The notes under the pieces are model-generated. The model was not told where the DNA came from. It did no database searches and worked only from the letters and a program-made list of their open reading frames with translations. The translations under genes and the position numbers were made by a program. A stretch of 64,000 bases of DNA from Frigoriglobus tundricola. Its GTDB lineage: Bacteria; Planctomycetota; Planctomycetia; Gemmatales; Gemmataceae. The stretch covers positions 372,001-436,000 of the forward strand of contig NZ_CP053452.2 in the NCBI RefSeq assembly GCF_013128195.2. The letters are read 5' to 3'. Within the stretch, counting starts at the first letter, position 1. Each line of letters begins with the position of its first letter. Positions 1 to 8,421 of this stretch are shown piece by piece.

Positions 1-798
1 AGCGAGTGGCCGGCGCGGGGCGGTGTGTTCGGCGCGGAGTACGACGCGTTCAAGGTCTACGACCCGGCCGATAAGGTGCCGGACACCACCCCGAACGTGC
101 CCGAGGCCCGCTTCGAGGAGCGCCTCGAAGACCTGAAAGTGGTTGAAGACGCGTTCGCAAAGGGCCGCGGCCGGCGCGCGGACGCGACCGGCCACCGGGA
201 CACGATGGCGCGGGCGCGGCGGATGATGGCCTCGGACCAACTGAAGGCGTTCGACGTGTCCCGCGAGCCCGAAGCCGTGCGGAAGGGGTACGGCGATTCG
301 CCGTTCGGCCGCGGGTGCCTCGCGGCCCGCCGGTTACTCGAAGCGGGCGTGCGGTGCGTGGAAGTCACACTGAGCGGCTGGGACAGCCACGCGAACAACC
401 ACGAGATCACCGCGCGGCTGAAGGGCGTCCTGGACCCGGCGTTCGCGGCGCTGATCCGCGATCTGCACACGCGGAACACCCTGAAAGACACGGTGGTGCT
501 CTGCGTGGGCGAGTTCGGCCGCACGCCGCAGGTGAACGCCGTGGGCGGGCGCGACCACTGGCCGCACAACTTCACCGCGGCGCTCGCCGGCGGCGGCATC
601 CGGGGCGGCGCGGTGGTCGGCGAGAGCGACCCGGCCGGCGGAAAGGACCCGAAGGACCGGCAGGCCGTGGCGAACCTGCACGCGACCGTACTCCGGGCCC
701 TCGGCATCGATCACGAGAAGACGCTCCGCGGCCCACTCGGCCGCACGGTCCCGCGCAGCGAGGGGACGCCCGTTGAAGCTCTCCTCGTCAAGTCGTAG
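1..798 (+). CDS. DUF1501 domain protein, C-terminal part (5' end outside window)
   Basis: The reading frame is open from base 1, so the start lies upstream; 265 residues are visible. The segment carries the DUF1501 C-terminal signature: GVRCVEVTLSGWDSH, then CVGEFGRTPQVN and GGRDHWPHNF, ending with an LGIDHEKTLRGPLGR block. The family belongs to the alkaline phosphatase/sulfatase-like superfamily, is greatly expanded in planctomycetes and is normally Tat-exported. It is usually encoded beside a PSCyt1/DUF1549/DUF1553 protein. The partner, if any, would be upstream of this window. The substrate is unknown. A full-length paralogue lies at 4128-5552. Confidence 0.9.
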   Translation, partial: SEWPARGGVFGAEYDAFKVYDPADKVPDTTPNVPEARFEERLEDLKVVEDAFAKGRGRRADATGHRDTMARARRMMASDQLKAFDVSREPEAVRKGYGDSPFGRGCLAARRLLEAGVRCVEVTLSGWDSHANNHEITARLKGVLDPAFAALIRDLHTRNTLKDTVVLCVGEFGRTPQVNAVGGRDHWPHNFTAALAGGGIRGGAVVGESDPAGGKDPKDRQAVANLHATVLRALGIDHEKTLRGPLGRTVPRSEGTPVEALLVKS

Positions 799-969
799 GG
801 TCGGCCGAACGCCCCCGCGACCGAACAGCAAACGGATTCCCCTTCGCGAACCCGTCCGCGTTCGGTATCCTCCACTTACCGAGCCTCGCGGCGGCACTGG
901 ACAGGCTCGTTGGAGATGGGCACTCCCGTAACCACTCTCCTGATAAAAACTCACCGCCGCACGTCTCAT

Positions 970-2079
970 ATGTCCGACGCCAAGTTGCGTCACGCCATCG
1001 CGTTCGAAGCCGCCCGGCTCATGTACGAACGCGTCGAATCGGAGTACTTCACCGCCAAGCGCAAGGCCGCGAAACGGCTCTGCCGCGGCACCGTCAAACC
1101 CAGCGACCTGCCGAGCAACGCCGAGATCCGCGACCAGGTCCAGGCGTTCGCCCGGGTCCACGAGGGCGAGGCCCGCACCGCGAACCTGCGCGACATGCGC
1201 CTCCACGCGCTGCGCCTCATGCGCCTCCTCTGCCGCTTCCGGCCGCGGCTCATCGGCAGCGTGATGACCGGCCACACCCGCAAAGGGTCGGACATCGACC
1301 TCCACCTGTTCAGCGATCACCTCGAGGCCGTCACCGCGACCCTGGACGAGGAGGGCCTGCAATACGATGTGGAGCGGAAACAGATCGTGAAGCACGGCGA
1401 GAGCCGCGTGTTCACCCACGTCCACGTGTTCGACGTGTTCAACTTCGAGCTGACGGTGTACGCCGAGGACAAGGCCCATTACGTGTTCAAGTCGTCCATC
1501 ACCGGCAAGGCGATCGAGCGGGCCAGCACGCGCGAACTCGAAGAGCTGATCGCCCGCGACCACCCCGAAGTGTCCGTCGAGGACGCCATCGCGGAGCAGG
1601 AAGAAGCGGTGGATCCGTACCAACTGTTCCGGCTGCTCCTGCTGCCGCTGGAAGACGTGAAGCAGGGCGCGAAGCACCACCCGGAAGGCGACGTACAGTA
1701 CCACCTGCTACAAGTCTTCGAACTGGCCCGTGACGAGCGGCCGTGGGACGAGGAGTTCTTGCTGGCGGCGCTCCTGCACGACGTGGGTAAGGGCATCGAC
1801 CGCTACGACCACGTTGCGGCCGGGCTCCAGGCGCTCGACGGGCTCATCACCCCGCGCACCGCGTGGCTGATCGAGCACCACATGCTCGCGCTCGAGTACC
1901 GGGCCGGCACACTCGGTCACCGCGCCCGCAAGAAACTGGAGGAGTCGGAGGACTTCGAAGACCTGATGCTGCTCCGCGACCTCGACACCCGCGGCCGGGT
2001 TCCTGGGGCGCGGGTGGGCACCGTCGATGAGGCACTCGACTACCTCAAAGAACTCGATCGACAGAACAAGTGGAAGTGA
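970..2079 (+). CDS. Nucleotidyltransferase-HD domain protein
   Basis: 369 residues. The frame is open from 910, but the ATG at 970 starts the family-like part and gives a clean N-terminus. Residues 96-110 form a polymerase-beta-type nucleotidyltransferase motif (GS followed by GSDIDL) with a third acidic residue near 160. A metal-dependent HD phosphohydrolase domain follows, with the HD pair at residues 270-271 (ALLHDVGKG) and an upstream HHPEG...H element near 236-245. The NTase-then-HD order recalls CCA-adding and GlnD-type enzymes. The CCA signature GGxVRD is absent and the protein is too short for GlnD, so the substrate cannot be assigned. It stands alone between two unrelated genes. Confidence 0.85.
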   Translation: MSDAKLRHAIAFEAARLMYERVESEYFTAKRKAAKRLCRGTVKPSDLPSNAEIRDQVQAFARVHEGEARTANLRDMRLHALRLMRLLCRFRPRLIGSVMTGHTRKGSDIDLHLFSDHLEAVTATLDEEGLQYDVERKQIVKHGESRVFTHVHVFDVFNFELTVYAEDKAHYVFKSSITGKAIERASTRELEELIARDHPEVSVEDAIAEQEEAVDPYQLFRLLLLPLEDVKQGAKHHPEGDVQYHLLQVFELARDERPWDEEFLLAALLHDVGKGIDRYDHVAAGLQALDGLITPRTAWLIEHHMLALEYRAGTLGHRARKKLEESEDFEDLMLLRDLDTRGRVPGARVGTVDEALDYLKELDRQNKWK

Positions 2080-2107
2080 GTACCGAGGAGCCCAGGATGT
2101 CCTCGAG

Positions 2108-2212
2108 AAAGTAGGTCACTCGCTCCGCGAGTGACACCTACCACCGACCCCACACAACCGCTCGCTCCGCCATGCGCCACGGCGCGACTCGCGGAGCGAG
2201 TCGCATACTTTC
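2108..2212. repeat. Nested-palindrome element A (REPIN-like)
   Basis: Two short perfect hairpins (2116-2136 and 2184-2204; 9-bp stems, 3-nt loops) sit inside an outer imperfect inverted repeat, 2108-2133 against 2187-2212, with 23 of 26 positions matching. Each arm can fold alone or pair with the other arm. The element lies between two + strand genes. The design matches elements at 5586-5713, 39700-39760 and 60110-60248, although the sequences differ. Confidence 0.7.
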
Positions 2213-2260
2213 CCGAACCGATCCGTGACAGAAAAAGCGAGGCTACCGGCTTCGACCACC

Positions 2261-2698
2261 ATGACCCATACCGCACTCGCCACCTTCCCCGTCGTGACCG
2301 AATTCGATGTCGGCTGGAGCGACATGGACTCGTTCGACCACGTCAGCAACCTCGTGTACTTCCGCTACTTTCAGGACGCGCGGCTGGTGTACCTCGAACG
2401 CGTCGGCTGGCTCGCGTCGAAGCGCGACCACGGCCTCGGGCCGATCATCAAGAGTACCGGCGCGACCTACCGCAAGCCGGTCAAGTTCCCGGACCACGTT
2501 TGGGTGGGCGTCCGTGCCGCCCACGTTCAGCCGGACCGCGTCACGTTCGAACACGCGCTGGTGAGCCGGGCGTGGGACGCGGTGGCCTGCGAGGGGACGG
2601 CGGTCGTGGTGAGCTACGACTACCGGAACGAGTGCAAGGCGCCGTTGCCGGAGAGCGTGAGGCGGATGATCGAGGCGACGGAGGGGCGCGTGAAATGA
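2261..2698 (+). CDS. Hot-dog fold acyl-CoA thioesterase (4HBT family)
   Basis: 145 residues from the ATG at 2261; an upstream in-frame GTG at 2225 would add 12 residues that do not look family-like. The N-terminal third has the 4HBT/YbgC pattern: WSDMDSFDHVSNLVYFRYFQ with the acidic and His/Asn residues of the active-site turn, followed by AR and a Leu-rich helix. The length fits the 130-150 residue family. Such enzymes hydrolyse acyl-CoA thioesters in the cytoplasm; the chain-length preference cannot be read from sequence. A second member is at 55217-55603, where context points to YbgC. This copy has no informative neighbours. Confidence 0.85.
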   Translation: MTHTALATFPVVTEFDVGWSDMDSFDHVSNLVYFRYFQDARLVYLERVGWLASKRDHGLGPIIKSTGATYRKPVKFPDHVWVGVRAAHVQPDRVTFEHALVSRAWDAVACEGTAVVVSYDYRNECKAPLPESVRRMIEATEGRVK

Positions 2699-2772
2699 GC
2701 CCCGAAACCCGCCGAGGCGAGTTCCGGGGCTCACGCGAGTCTGACCGAGTACCGCCCTGTCGGGAGGGCGTC

Positions 2773-3189
2773 TTACTTGTTCGGCTCGTACATAAAGTAG
2801 TCGCGCGGGCTGCGGACGAACGGGTGGTTCGGGAACGCCAGCGTCCCCTGGGCCGCGCCGAACGCACCGGGCGGGTAGCCGGTCGGGTTGTACGCCGGGC
2901 CGTTCTGGCCGTACCCCATCTGCGGGTAGTAGTACGACGGCGGCACCTGCGCGGGCTGCCCCGGCCCGTTCATGCGGAACAAGCGCTTCAGCCGGGGGTG
3001 CAACCCGTACTGGTCCGGCGCGACGCCGTTGGCCGGGTCGCCCATACCGATCAGCGTGTTGGGCCCGCCGAGTTGCGGGAGCGGCATCCCGCCAGCCGCG
3101 CCCTTCGAGGCGACCGGACCGCCCCAGTCCGCCCGGCCGGCCACCGCCGTCAGGCCCAGTGCGGCCACCGCCAACAGCATTCGCTTCAT
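2773..3189 (-). CDS. Small secreted Pro/Gly/Tyr-rich protein, function unknown
   Basis: 138 residues starting with a clear Sec signal peptide (MKRMLLAVAALGLTAVAGRA, predicted cut near residue 20). The mature part is rich in Pro, Gly and Tyr and ends in a compact motif, TLAFPNHPFVRSPRDYFMYE. I recall similar C-termini in planctomycete secreted proteins, but that is from memory. No enzyme motif is visible. It is probably a periplasmic or surface structural protein. It is convergent with the thioesterase gene upstream. Confidence 0.75.
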   Translation of the reverse strand: MKRMLLAVAALGLTAVAGRADWGGPVASKGAAGGMPLPQLGGPNTLIGMGDPANGVAPDQYGLHPRLKRLFRMNGPGQPAQVPPSYYYPQMGYGQNGPAYNPTGYPPGAFGAAQGTLAFPNHPFVRSPRDYFMYEPNK

Positions 3190-3335
3190 GTGCGTACCTC
3201 TGAGTGGTCCAACGGACCCCGAGACCGGTCGATGCCGGTACTATCGGCACGCGCGGGTGGCGGACGCCAGCAATCTTTTCAATTCGTTTAACAAGAGGGG
3301 ACTCGGGGGGAGCAGGATGCCCCTTTGCGGCTCCG

Positions 3336-4058
3336 TCAACGACCCAGGAGCGAGATGTAAAACACGAGCAGGCCGAAACAGCACATCACGATCGTGCCGC
3401 TCCCGACGGCGCCGGACATCAGCCACCGGCTCGCCGGGTTGTCGTCCGCCGGGTGCGTCGCGACCGCCGCGCGGAGCCGGCGCTCCACCTCCTCGAACAG
3501 CCGCTCGTCGTGCGACAGCCACCGCAGGGTGACCGTGCGGCCGGCGTCGAACTCGTCCAGCTCGCAGAGCGCGGCGTCGTCGCCCCACACCTTCCCGCGG
3601 CGCGTGACCGACCGACCGATCTGCTCGAACACCTCAACGAGCATCGTCTCGAACTCGACCGGCTCAATGTTATACACAACGAGCGCTCGCCTCCGGCTGA
3701 GGTACGTGAGCCCGATCCCGCCCAGGACGAAGATGAGGTAGAGGCAGACCAGGAGCGACCAGGTGAGCTTCTCCTGCACCCATGCGGCGCGCAGGGCTTC
3801 GAAGTTGCCGCGCATCAGGTACCGGAAGTTCGATTGCAGCAGGGTGAGGAGCAGCCCGCCGCCGAACACGATGAACCCGGAGAGGCCGAGGACCAGGCCG
3901 GCGAGGTCCCACGACCCGGAGACCGCGGCCGGGTGGTCGCGCCGGGTGATCCGCGCGAGCCACAACAGGTACATGGTGAGCGGGATGAGGCAGAACACCC
4001 CGCACATGCAGACGGCGAGGATGAACGGGACTAACAAAGGGTCGATCCTCGCCGTCAA
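3336..4058 (-). CDS. Polytopic membrane protein with cytoplasmic/periplasmic insert, unknown function
   Basis: 240 residues. Three hydrophobic segments lie in the first half (about 8-32, 48-74 and 96-118) and one at the C-terminus (about 213-238). Between them is a soluble region of roughly 90 residues, acidic and arginine-rich (QIGRSVTRRGKVWGDDAALC), that could be a small alpha/beta domain. No family motif was recognised. It is transcribed in the same direction as the genes on either side, with gaps of about 70-150 bases. Confidence 0.75.
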   Translation of the reverse strand: MTARIDPLLVPFILAVCMCGVFCLIPLTMYLLWLARITRRDHPAAVSGSWDLAGLVLGLSGFIVFGGGLLLTLLQSNFRYLMRGNFEALRAAWVQEKLTWSLLVCLYLIFVLGGIGLTYLSRRRALVVYNIEPVEFETMLVEVFEQIGRSVTRRGKVWGDDAALCELDEFDAGRTVTLRWLSHDERLFEEVERRLRAAVATHPADDNPASRWLMSGAVGSGTIVMCCFGLLVFYISLLGR

Positions 4059-4127
4059 GACGCGGGCGGGCCGCGAAGGGACTGTTCAGGACATCTTAGG
4101 TCACGGCGCGTGTCCTGAGTAGAGACG

Positions 4128-5552
4128 CTATTCGAACACGTCCCTCACAACGGTGCCGCTCACGTCGGTGAGGCGGAAGTCGCGGCCGGCGTACCGGTAC
4201 GTGAGCTTCTCGTGGTCCAGGCCCATCAGGTGCAGGATGGTCGCGTGCAGGTCGTGCATGTGGACCTTCTTCTCGACCGCGTAGTAGCCGAAGTCATCGG
4301 TGGCGCCGTAAACCGTCCCGCCGGTCACCCCGCCGCCCGCCAGCCACGAGCTGAAGGCGTGCGGGTTGTGGTCGCGGCCGTCCCCGCCCTGCGCCGTCGG
4401 CGTCCGTCCGAACTCCCCGCACCACCAGACCAGCGTGTCCTTGAGCAGGTCGCGCTGCTTCAGGTCGGCGAGCAGCGCCGCGATCGGCTGGTCCACTTCC
4501 TTCGCGTTCTTGGCGTGGTCGGCCTTCAGGTTGCCGTGCTGGTCCCACTTGTAGCTGTGGGTGCACTGAATGAACCGCACGCCGGCCTCGGCCAGGCGCC
4601 GGGCCGTGAGGCACTGGCGGCCGAAGTTGTCCGTCGGCTTGCCGTCCCCGATGCCGTACATCTCGCGCGTCTTCATCGTTTCCTTCGCGAGGTCCATGAC
4701 TGCGGGGGCTTCGGCCTGCATCCGGAACGCCAGCTCGAACGACCCGATGCGCCCCTCCAGCGCCGCGTCCGGCCCGCTCCGGGCCAGGTGGTCGGCGTTC
4801 ATGTGCTTCAACAGATCGAGCTGCATTCGTTGCAGGTCGGACGCCGCGGCGGGCTTGATGTCCTTCACGGACGCCTGCTTGGCGGGGACGCCGGAGTGAC
4901 CGATCGGCGTGCCCTGGTACGCCGCCGGGAGGAACGCGCTCGACCAGTTCTGGAGCCCGCCGTGTCCGAGGGTCGGGCACAGCGTAATGAACCCGGGCAG
5001 GTTCTGGTTCTCGCTACCAAGGCCGTAAGTCACCCAGCTCCCGACGCTCGGCCGGACGAACGTGTCGCTGCCGGTGTGGAGCTGGAGCAGCGCGCCGCCG
5101 TGGGCGGAGTTGTCGGCGTGGACGGAGCGGATCACGCACAGGTCGTCGGCCCGCTTCCGGACCTCGGGGAACAGGTCGCTGACCTGAATGCCCGATTCGC
5201 CGCCCGGCCGGAACTCCCACGGGGATTGAAGCAAGTTGCCGGTCGCGGCGAACTGCACGCGCGGCTTCTGCCCGGGGAACGGCTGGCCGTTGTACTTCTT
5301 CAGCATCGGCTTGGGGTCGAACGTATCGACCTGCGACGGGCCGCCGTGCATGAACAGGAAGATGACCCGCTTGGCCTTCGGCGTGAAGTGCGAGGGGCGC
5401 GGTTTCAGTTCGGTTCCGGCAGCGGGAGCTTCGGCGCCCTGGGTGCGCGCCAGAAGCGAGCCGAGTGCGAGCAAGCCGAAGCCGTTCGCCGAGAGGCCCA
5501 GCATGTCCCGGCGCGATACCGCCGGCGCGAACGTGTTGCAGAAGGTCGGCAT
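4128..5552 (-). CDS. DUF1501 domain protein, Tat-exported
   Basis: 474 residues, full length. The N-terminus has a twin-arginine signal (SRRDMLGLSANGFGLLALGS) directing a folded protein out of the cytoplasm. Residues near 65-80 carry FLFMHGGPSQVDTFDPKP and the C-terminal half carries WCGEFGRTPTAQGGDGRDHN, both typical of DUF1501. The family is alkaline phosphatase/sulfatase-like with substrate unknown. It lies directly downstream of a PSCyt1/DUF1549/DUF1553 gene in the same orientation, the usual planctomycete pairing, with repeat element B in the gap. The two proteins probably act together in the periplasm. Confidence 0.92.
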   Translation of the reverse strand: MPTFCNTFAPAVSRRDMLGLSANGFGLLALGSLLARTQGAEAPAAGTELKPRPSHFTPKAKRVIFLFMHGGPSQVDTFDPKPMLKKYNGQPFPGQKPRVQFAATGNLLQSPWEFRPGGESGIQVSDLFPEVRKRADDLCVIRSVHADNSAHGGALLQLHTGSDTFVRPSVGSWVTYGLGSENQNLPGFITLCPTLGHGGLQNWSSAFLPAAYQGTPIGHSGVPAKQASVKDIKPAAASDLQRMQLDLLKHMNADHLARSGPDAALEGRIGSFELAFRMQAEAPAVMDLAKETMKTREMYGIGDGKPTDNFGRQCLTARRLAEAGVRFIQCTHSYKWDQHGNLKADHAKNAKEVDQPIAALLADLKQRDLLKDTLVWWCGEFGRTPTAQGGDGRDHNPHAFSSWLAGGGVTGGTVYGATDDFGYYAVEKKVHMHDLHATILHLMGLDHEKLTYRYAGRDFRLTDVSGTVVRDVFE

Positions 5553-5585
5553 GACATCTCCGGGGGCGGGCTCGCGTGGGGCGGT

Positions 5586-5713
5586 TTCTTCCCCTGGGAC
5601 CGCGGCCGTCTCGGCCGCAAGAGCGCTGCGAGTCGTGAAGCTCGGCTACAGAACGTTGAGCGACACGAGGGGAGCAACGAGCGGCCGAGACGGCCGCGGT
5701 CCCAGGGGAAGAA
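5586..5713. repeat. Nested-palindrome element B (33-bp perfect terminal inverted repeats)
   Basis: Bases 5586-5618 and 5681-5713 are perfect inverted copies of 33 nt, and each arm contains its own GGCCG-centred palindrome. The 62-nt centre is not obviously structured. The element occupies most of the gap between the DUF1549/DUF1553 gene and the DUF1501 gene. Eighteen bases of its left arm (5593-5610) recur exactly at 14932-14949 beside uvrC, so this is a dispersed repeat and not just a local terminator. Confidence 0.8.
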
Positions 5714-5729
5714 CCTTACAACTCTGGAA

Positions 5730-8240
5730 TCAGTTCACGTACACGAACTCACTGCTCGCGAACAGTACCTGGCACCACGCCGCCCACGCCTTGGTGCGGC
5801 GCGCTGTGGCGTTCGGTTCCTTCTCGGTCAGCGCCAGGTCGTAGCGCTGAACGAAGCTGATCGCCTGGCTCACTTCCTCATCGGTCGCGGGGCGTGCGAA
5901 CGCACGCAGGTACGCGGCCTTCACGCCCTCCTGATCGTCACCCGACCGCCGCACAACCTCGGCGAACGCTTTCGCCTGCGCGGTGACGAACGGGTTGTTC
6001 AGCAGGAACAGGGCTTGCGAGGCGATCACCGTGGACGCCCGCTTGCCGTTGGAAACGTGCGGTTCCACGAAGTCGAACGCCTGGAAGAAATCGAACACGT
6101 TGTTGCGGATCACGGGCAGGTAGATGCTGCGGCGGAGGCTGTCGTACTTAGCGGTCGAACCGGACTGGTCGTTGGTGACGTAGTCGAAGTTTCCGCTGCT
6201 CAGCAGCGACCCGCCCGTGGTGCGGTCGAGAGTTCCGGCGAGTGCGAGCATCGAGTCCCGGACCGCCTCGGCTTCGAGGCGGCGCCGGTTGAAGCGCCAC
6301 AGCAGGCGGTTGTCGGGATCGGCGAGCGCGGCCCTCTCGTCGTGCGTGCAGCTCATCTGGTACGTGGCCGAGAGCAGGATGAGCTTGTGCAGCCGTTTCA
6401 GCGACCAGGCCGCGCCGCCCCCGGCGTCCGGGCTCGTGAACTGGAGCGCGAGCCAGTCGAGGAGTTCCGGGTGGGTCGGACGCTCGCCGAGCCGCCCGAA
6501 GTTGTCCGGCGTGCGGACCAGGCCCTCGCCGAAGTGGTGTTGCCACACGCGGTTCACCATCACCCGCGCGGTGAGCGGGTGGGCCGGGTCGGCGAGCCAG
6601 TTCGCCAGTTCGAGCCGGCCGCTGCGCTCGCGGAGCGCGCCGAACCGGATCTTGTTGGCTTCCGGCTTGTCGGCCGGGTTCGGCTTCACCGGTACGAACG
6701 GCTTCTGCTCCTCGCCCGCGATGATCCGCGGGAACACGGGCGGCGCCTCGACCCCGGGCATCGTGTAGGTGCCGCGGACCTGCACATACAGGTTGCGGCC
6801 CTGGGTGCCGTAGGCCGCGGCGCTGCCGTCCTCGACCGCGAGAATCGTGAGCGGCGGCGGGAGCGCCGCTTCGAGCGTCTTGATTTCGGCCCGCGCGGCT
6901 TCGGCCTTCGTGTGGATCTCGGCCCGCTTCTCCTTATCTTTTTCCGGCGTCTTGCTGAAGTCGTTCTCGAGCTTCCGCACGTCCTTTTTGAGCCGGGCGA
7001 GTTTCGCGCGGTCGGCCTTCACCTCGGGCTTTTCGGGGCCGTTCGGGTCGCGCTCGAACGCCCGCGCCACGGTGTTCAGGTTCTGCATCGTCCGGGTGCT
7101 GGTGAACACCGCGAGCAGGCTGTAATAGTCCCGCGTGGGGAGCGGATCGAACTTGTGGTCGTGGCACCGCGCGCAACCGAGGGTGAGGCCCATGAACGCC
7201 TTGCCCACGGTGTCGAGTTGCTCGTCGGCAATGTCGAGCAGCATCTTCTGCTTGTCCGGCTCGGCCAGTACCTTCGGCCCGATCGTCAGGAAGCCGGTCG
7301 CTGTGAGCTGATCGAGGCGCGCGGCGTCCGAGTCGGCGGGGAGCAGGTCGCCGGCGAGTTGCTCCTTCAGGAAGCGGTCATAGGGCTTGTCGTTGTTGAG
7401 GCTCTTGATGACGTAGTCGCGGTACCGCCAGGCGTTGCCGAACGCAGTGTTCTCGTCGAGGCCGTTGGAGTCGGCGTAGCGGGTCACGTCGAGCCAGTGC
7501 CGGCCCCACCGCTCGCCGTAGGCCGGTGACGCGAGCAACCGGTCCACCACCTTCTCGAAGGCCGTTGCTGAGTCGTCCTTGAGGTACGCGTCCACCTCTT
7601 CCGGCGTCGGCGGCAGGCCGGTCAGGTCGAACGTGACCCGGCGGATCAGCGTGCGCCGGTCGGCGGGTGGAGCCGGGGCCAGTCCCTTCTCGGTCAGTTT
7701 CGCGAGCACGAAGGCATCGATCGGGTTCTTGATCCGGCCGCCCGCCTTGTCGTCACGGAAGACGGGCGGCGCGGGTGCTTTCACGGGCTGAAACGCCCAG
7801 AACGCCTTTTGTTCCGGCGTGAACAGCGGCCCGTTCGTTTTCGGTTCCGGGGCGGGCTTGACCGTTTCGTTCGGCCACTTCGCGCCGCCCTTGACCCACT
7901 TCGTGAGGTCGGCGATTTCCGCGTCCGAGAGCTTGCCCTTCGGGGGCATCTTGAGCGCTTCGTCCGTGTAGAGCACGGCCTTGATGAGCAGGCTCTCGTC
8001 CGGCGCGCCGGGCTTCACGGCGGGTGTTCCGGCGTCGCCGCCCGCCATCATCTCGGCGCGCGACGTGAGCTTCAGCCCGCCTTTGACCTTGGTGCCGGGC
8101 GCGCCGTGGCAGTTGAGGCACTTGTTCGCGAGCAGCGGGCGGATTTTCTTTTCGAAGAACTCGTCATTGGCGGGAGCCGCGCTCGGCGCAAGGAGCAGTA
8201 CAGCCACGACAAGCGCAGCACGGCCGGAAGGGACCGTCAT
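5730..8240 (-). CDS. PSCyt1-DUF1549-DUF1553 cytochrome c-like protein
   Basis: 836 residues. The order is: signal peptide (1-24); planctomycete cytochrome c domain with one heme motif CLNCH at 41-45; DUF1549 (FWAFQPVKAPAPP through WLDVTRYADSNGLDEN); a second CARCH motif; a charged coiled-coil stretch rich in Lys/Glu; and C-terminal DUF1553 (LANWLADPAHPLTARVMVNR). The ATG at 8238-8240 follows directly upstream sequence without competing starts. It precedes the DUF1501 gene on the same strand. The pair is proposed to form a periplasmic heme-containing complex; its role, perhaps in polymer breakdown, is unproven. Confidence 0.93.
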   Translation of the reverse strand: MTVPSGRAALVVAVLLLAPSAAPANDEFFEKKIRPLLANKCLNCHGAPGTKVKGGLKLTSRAEMMAGGDAGTPAVKPGAPDESLLIKAVLYTDEALKMPPKGKLSDAEIADLTKWVKGGAKWPNETVKPAPEPKTNGPLFTPEQKAFWAFQPVKAPAPPVFRDDKAGGRIKNPIDAFVLAKLTEKGLAPAPPADRRTLIRRVTFDLTGLPPTPEEVDAYLKDDSATAFEKVVDRLLASPAYGERWGRHWLDVTRYADSNGLDENTAFGNAWRYRDYVIKSLNNDKPYDRFLKEQLAGDLLPADSDAARLDQLTATGFLTIGPKVLAEPDKQKMLLDIADEQLDTVGKAFMGLTLGCARCHDHKFDPLPTRDYYSLLAVFTSTRTMQNLNTVARAFERDPNGPEKPEVKADRAKLARLKKDVRKLENDFSKTPEKDKEKRAEIHTKAEAARAEIKTLEAALPPPLTILAVEDGSAAAYGTQGRNLYVQVRGTYTMPGVEAPPVFPRIIAGEEQKPFVPVKPNPADKPEANKIRFGALRERSGRLELANWLADPAHPLTARVMVNRVWQHHFGEGLVRTPDNFGRLGERPTHPELLDWLALQFTSPDAGGGAAWSLKRLHKLILLSATYQMSCTHDERAALADPDNRLLWRFNRRRLEAEAVRDSMLALAGTLDRTTGGSLLSSGNFDYVTNDQSGSTAKYDSLRRSIYLPVIRNNVFDFFQAFDFVEPHVSNGKRASTVIASQALFLLNNPFVTAQAKAFAEVVRRSGDDQEGVKAAYLRAFARPATDEEVSQAISFVQRYDLALTEKEPNATARRTKAWAAWCQVLFASSEFVYVN

Positions 8241-8342
8241 GCCGGGTGACCTCTATGAGGCGTGTAGGTGACGTCGTTCGGCGGGAAAGCTTTTGGGGAG
8301 GGCTTGAGAGATATTCTACCGCGAAGCGGGACCGAGGCAAAC

Positions 8343-8387
8343 CAAAAGGGCGTAACCGTTCGGGCTCAGCTCCGAACGGTTACGCCC
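8343..8387 (-). terminator. Intrinsic terminator of the flavoprotein gene
   Basis: Bases 8348-8363 and 8372-8387 are perfect 16-nt inverted repeats with an 8-nt loop. On the minus strand the stem is followed by TTTTGGTTT. It lies about 35 bases past the stop codon of the 8422-9732 gene, so it should separate that gene from the downstream DUF1549/DUF1553 gene. Confidence 0.75.
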
Positions 8388-8421
8388 AGGTGGCGCGGGT
8401 CCACACGTCTACTCGTATCAG

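Noticed and set aside
2225-2260. Upstream GTG start for the thioesterase
   Set aside because: The extra 12 residues do not resemble the family and the ATG at 2261 gives the normal length.
4212-7529. 1105-codon open frame on the + strand
   Set aside because: It lies antisense across the DUF1501 and DUF1549/DUF1553 genes; its sequence is Arg/Val/Glu-rich without motifs, as expected of the opposite strand of GC-rich coding DNA.
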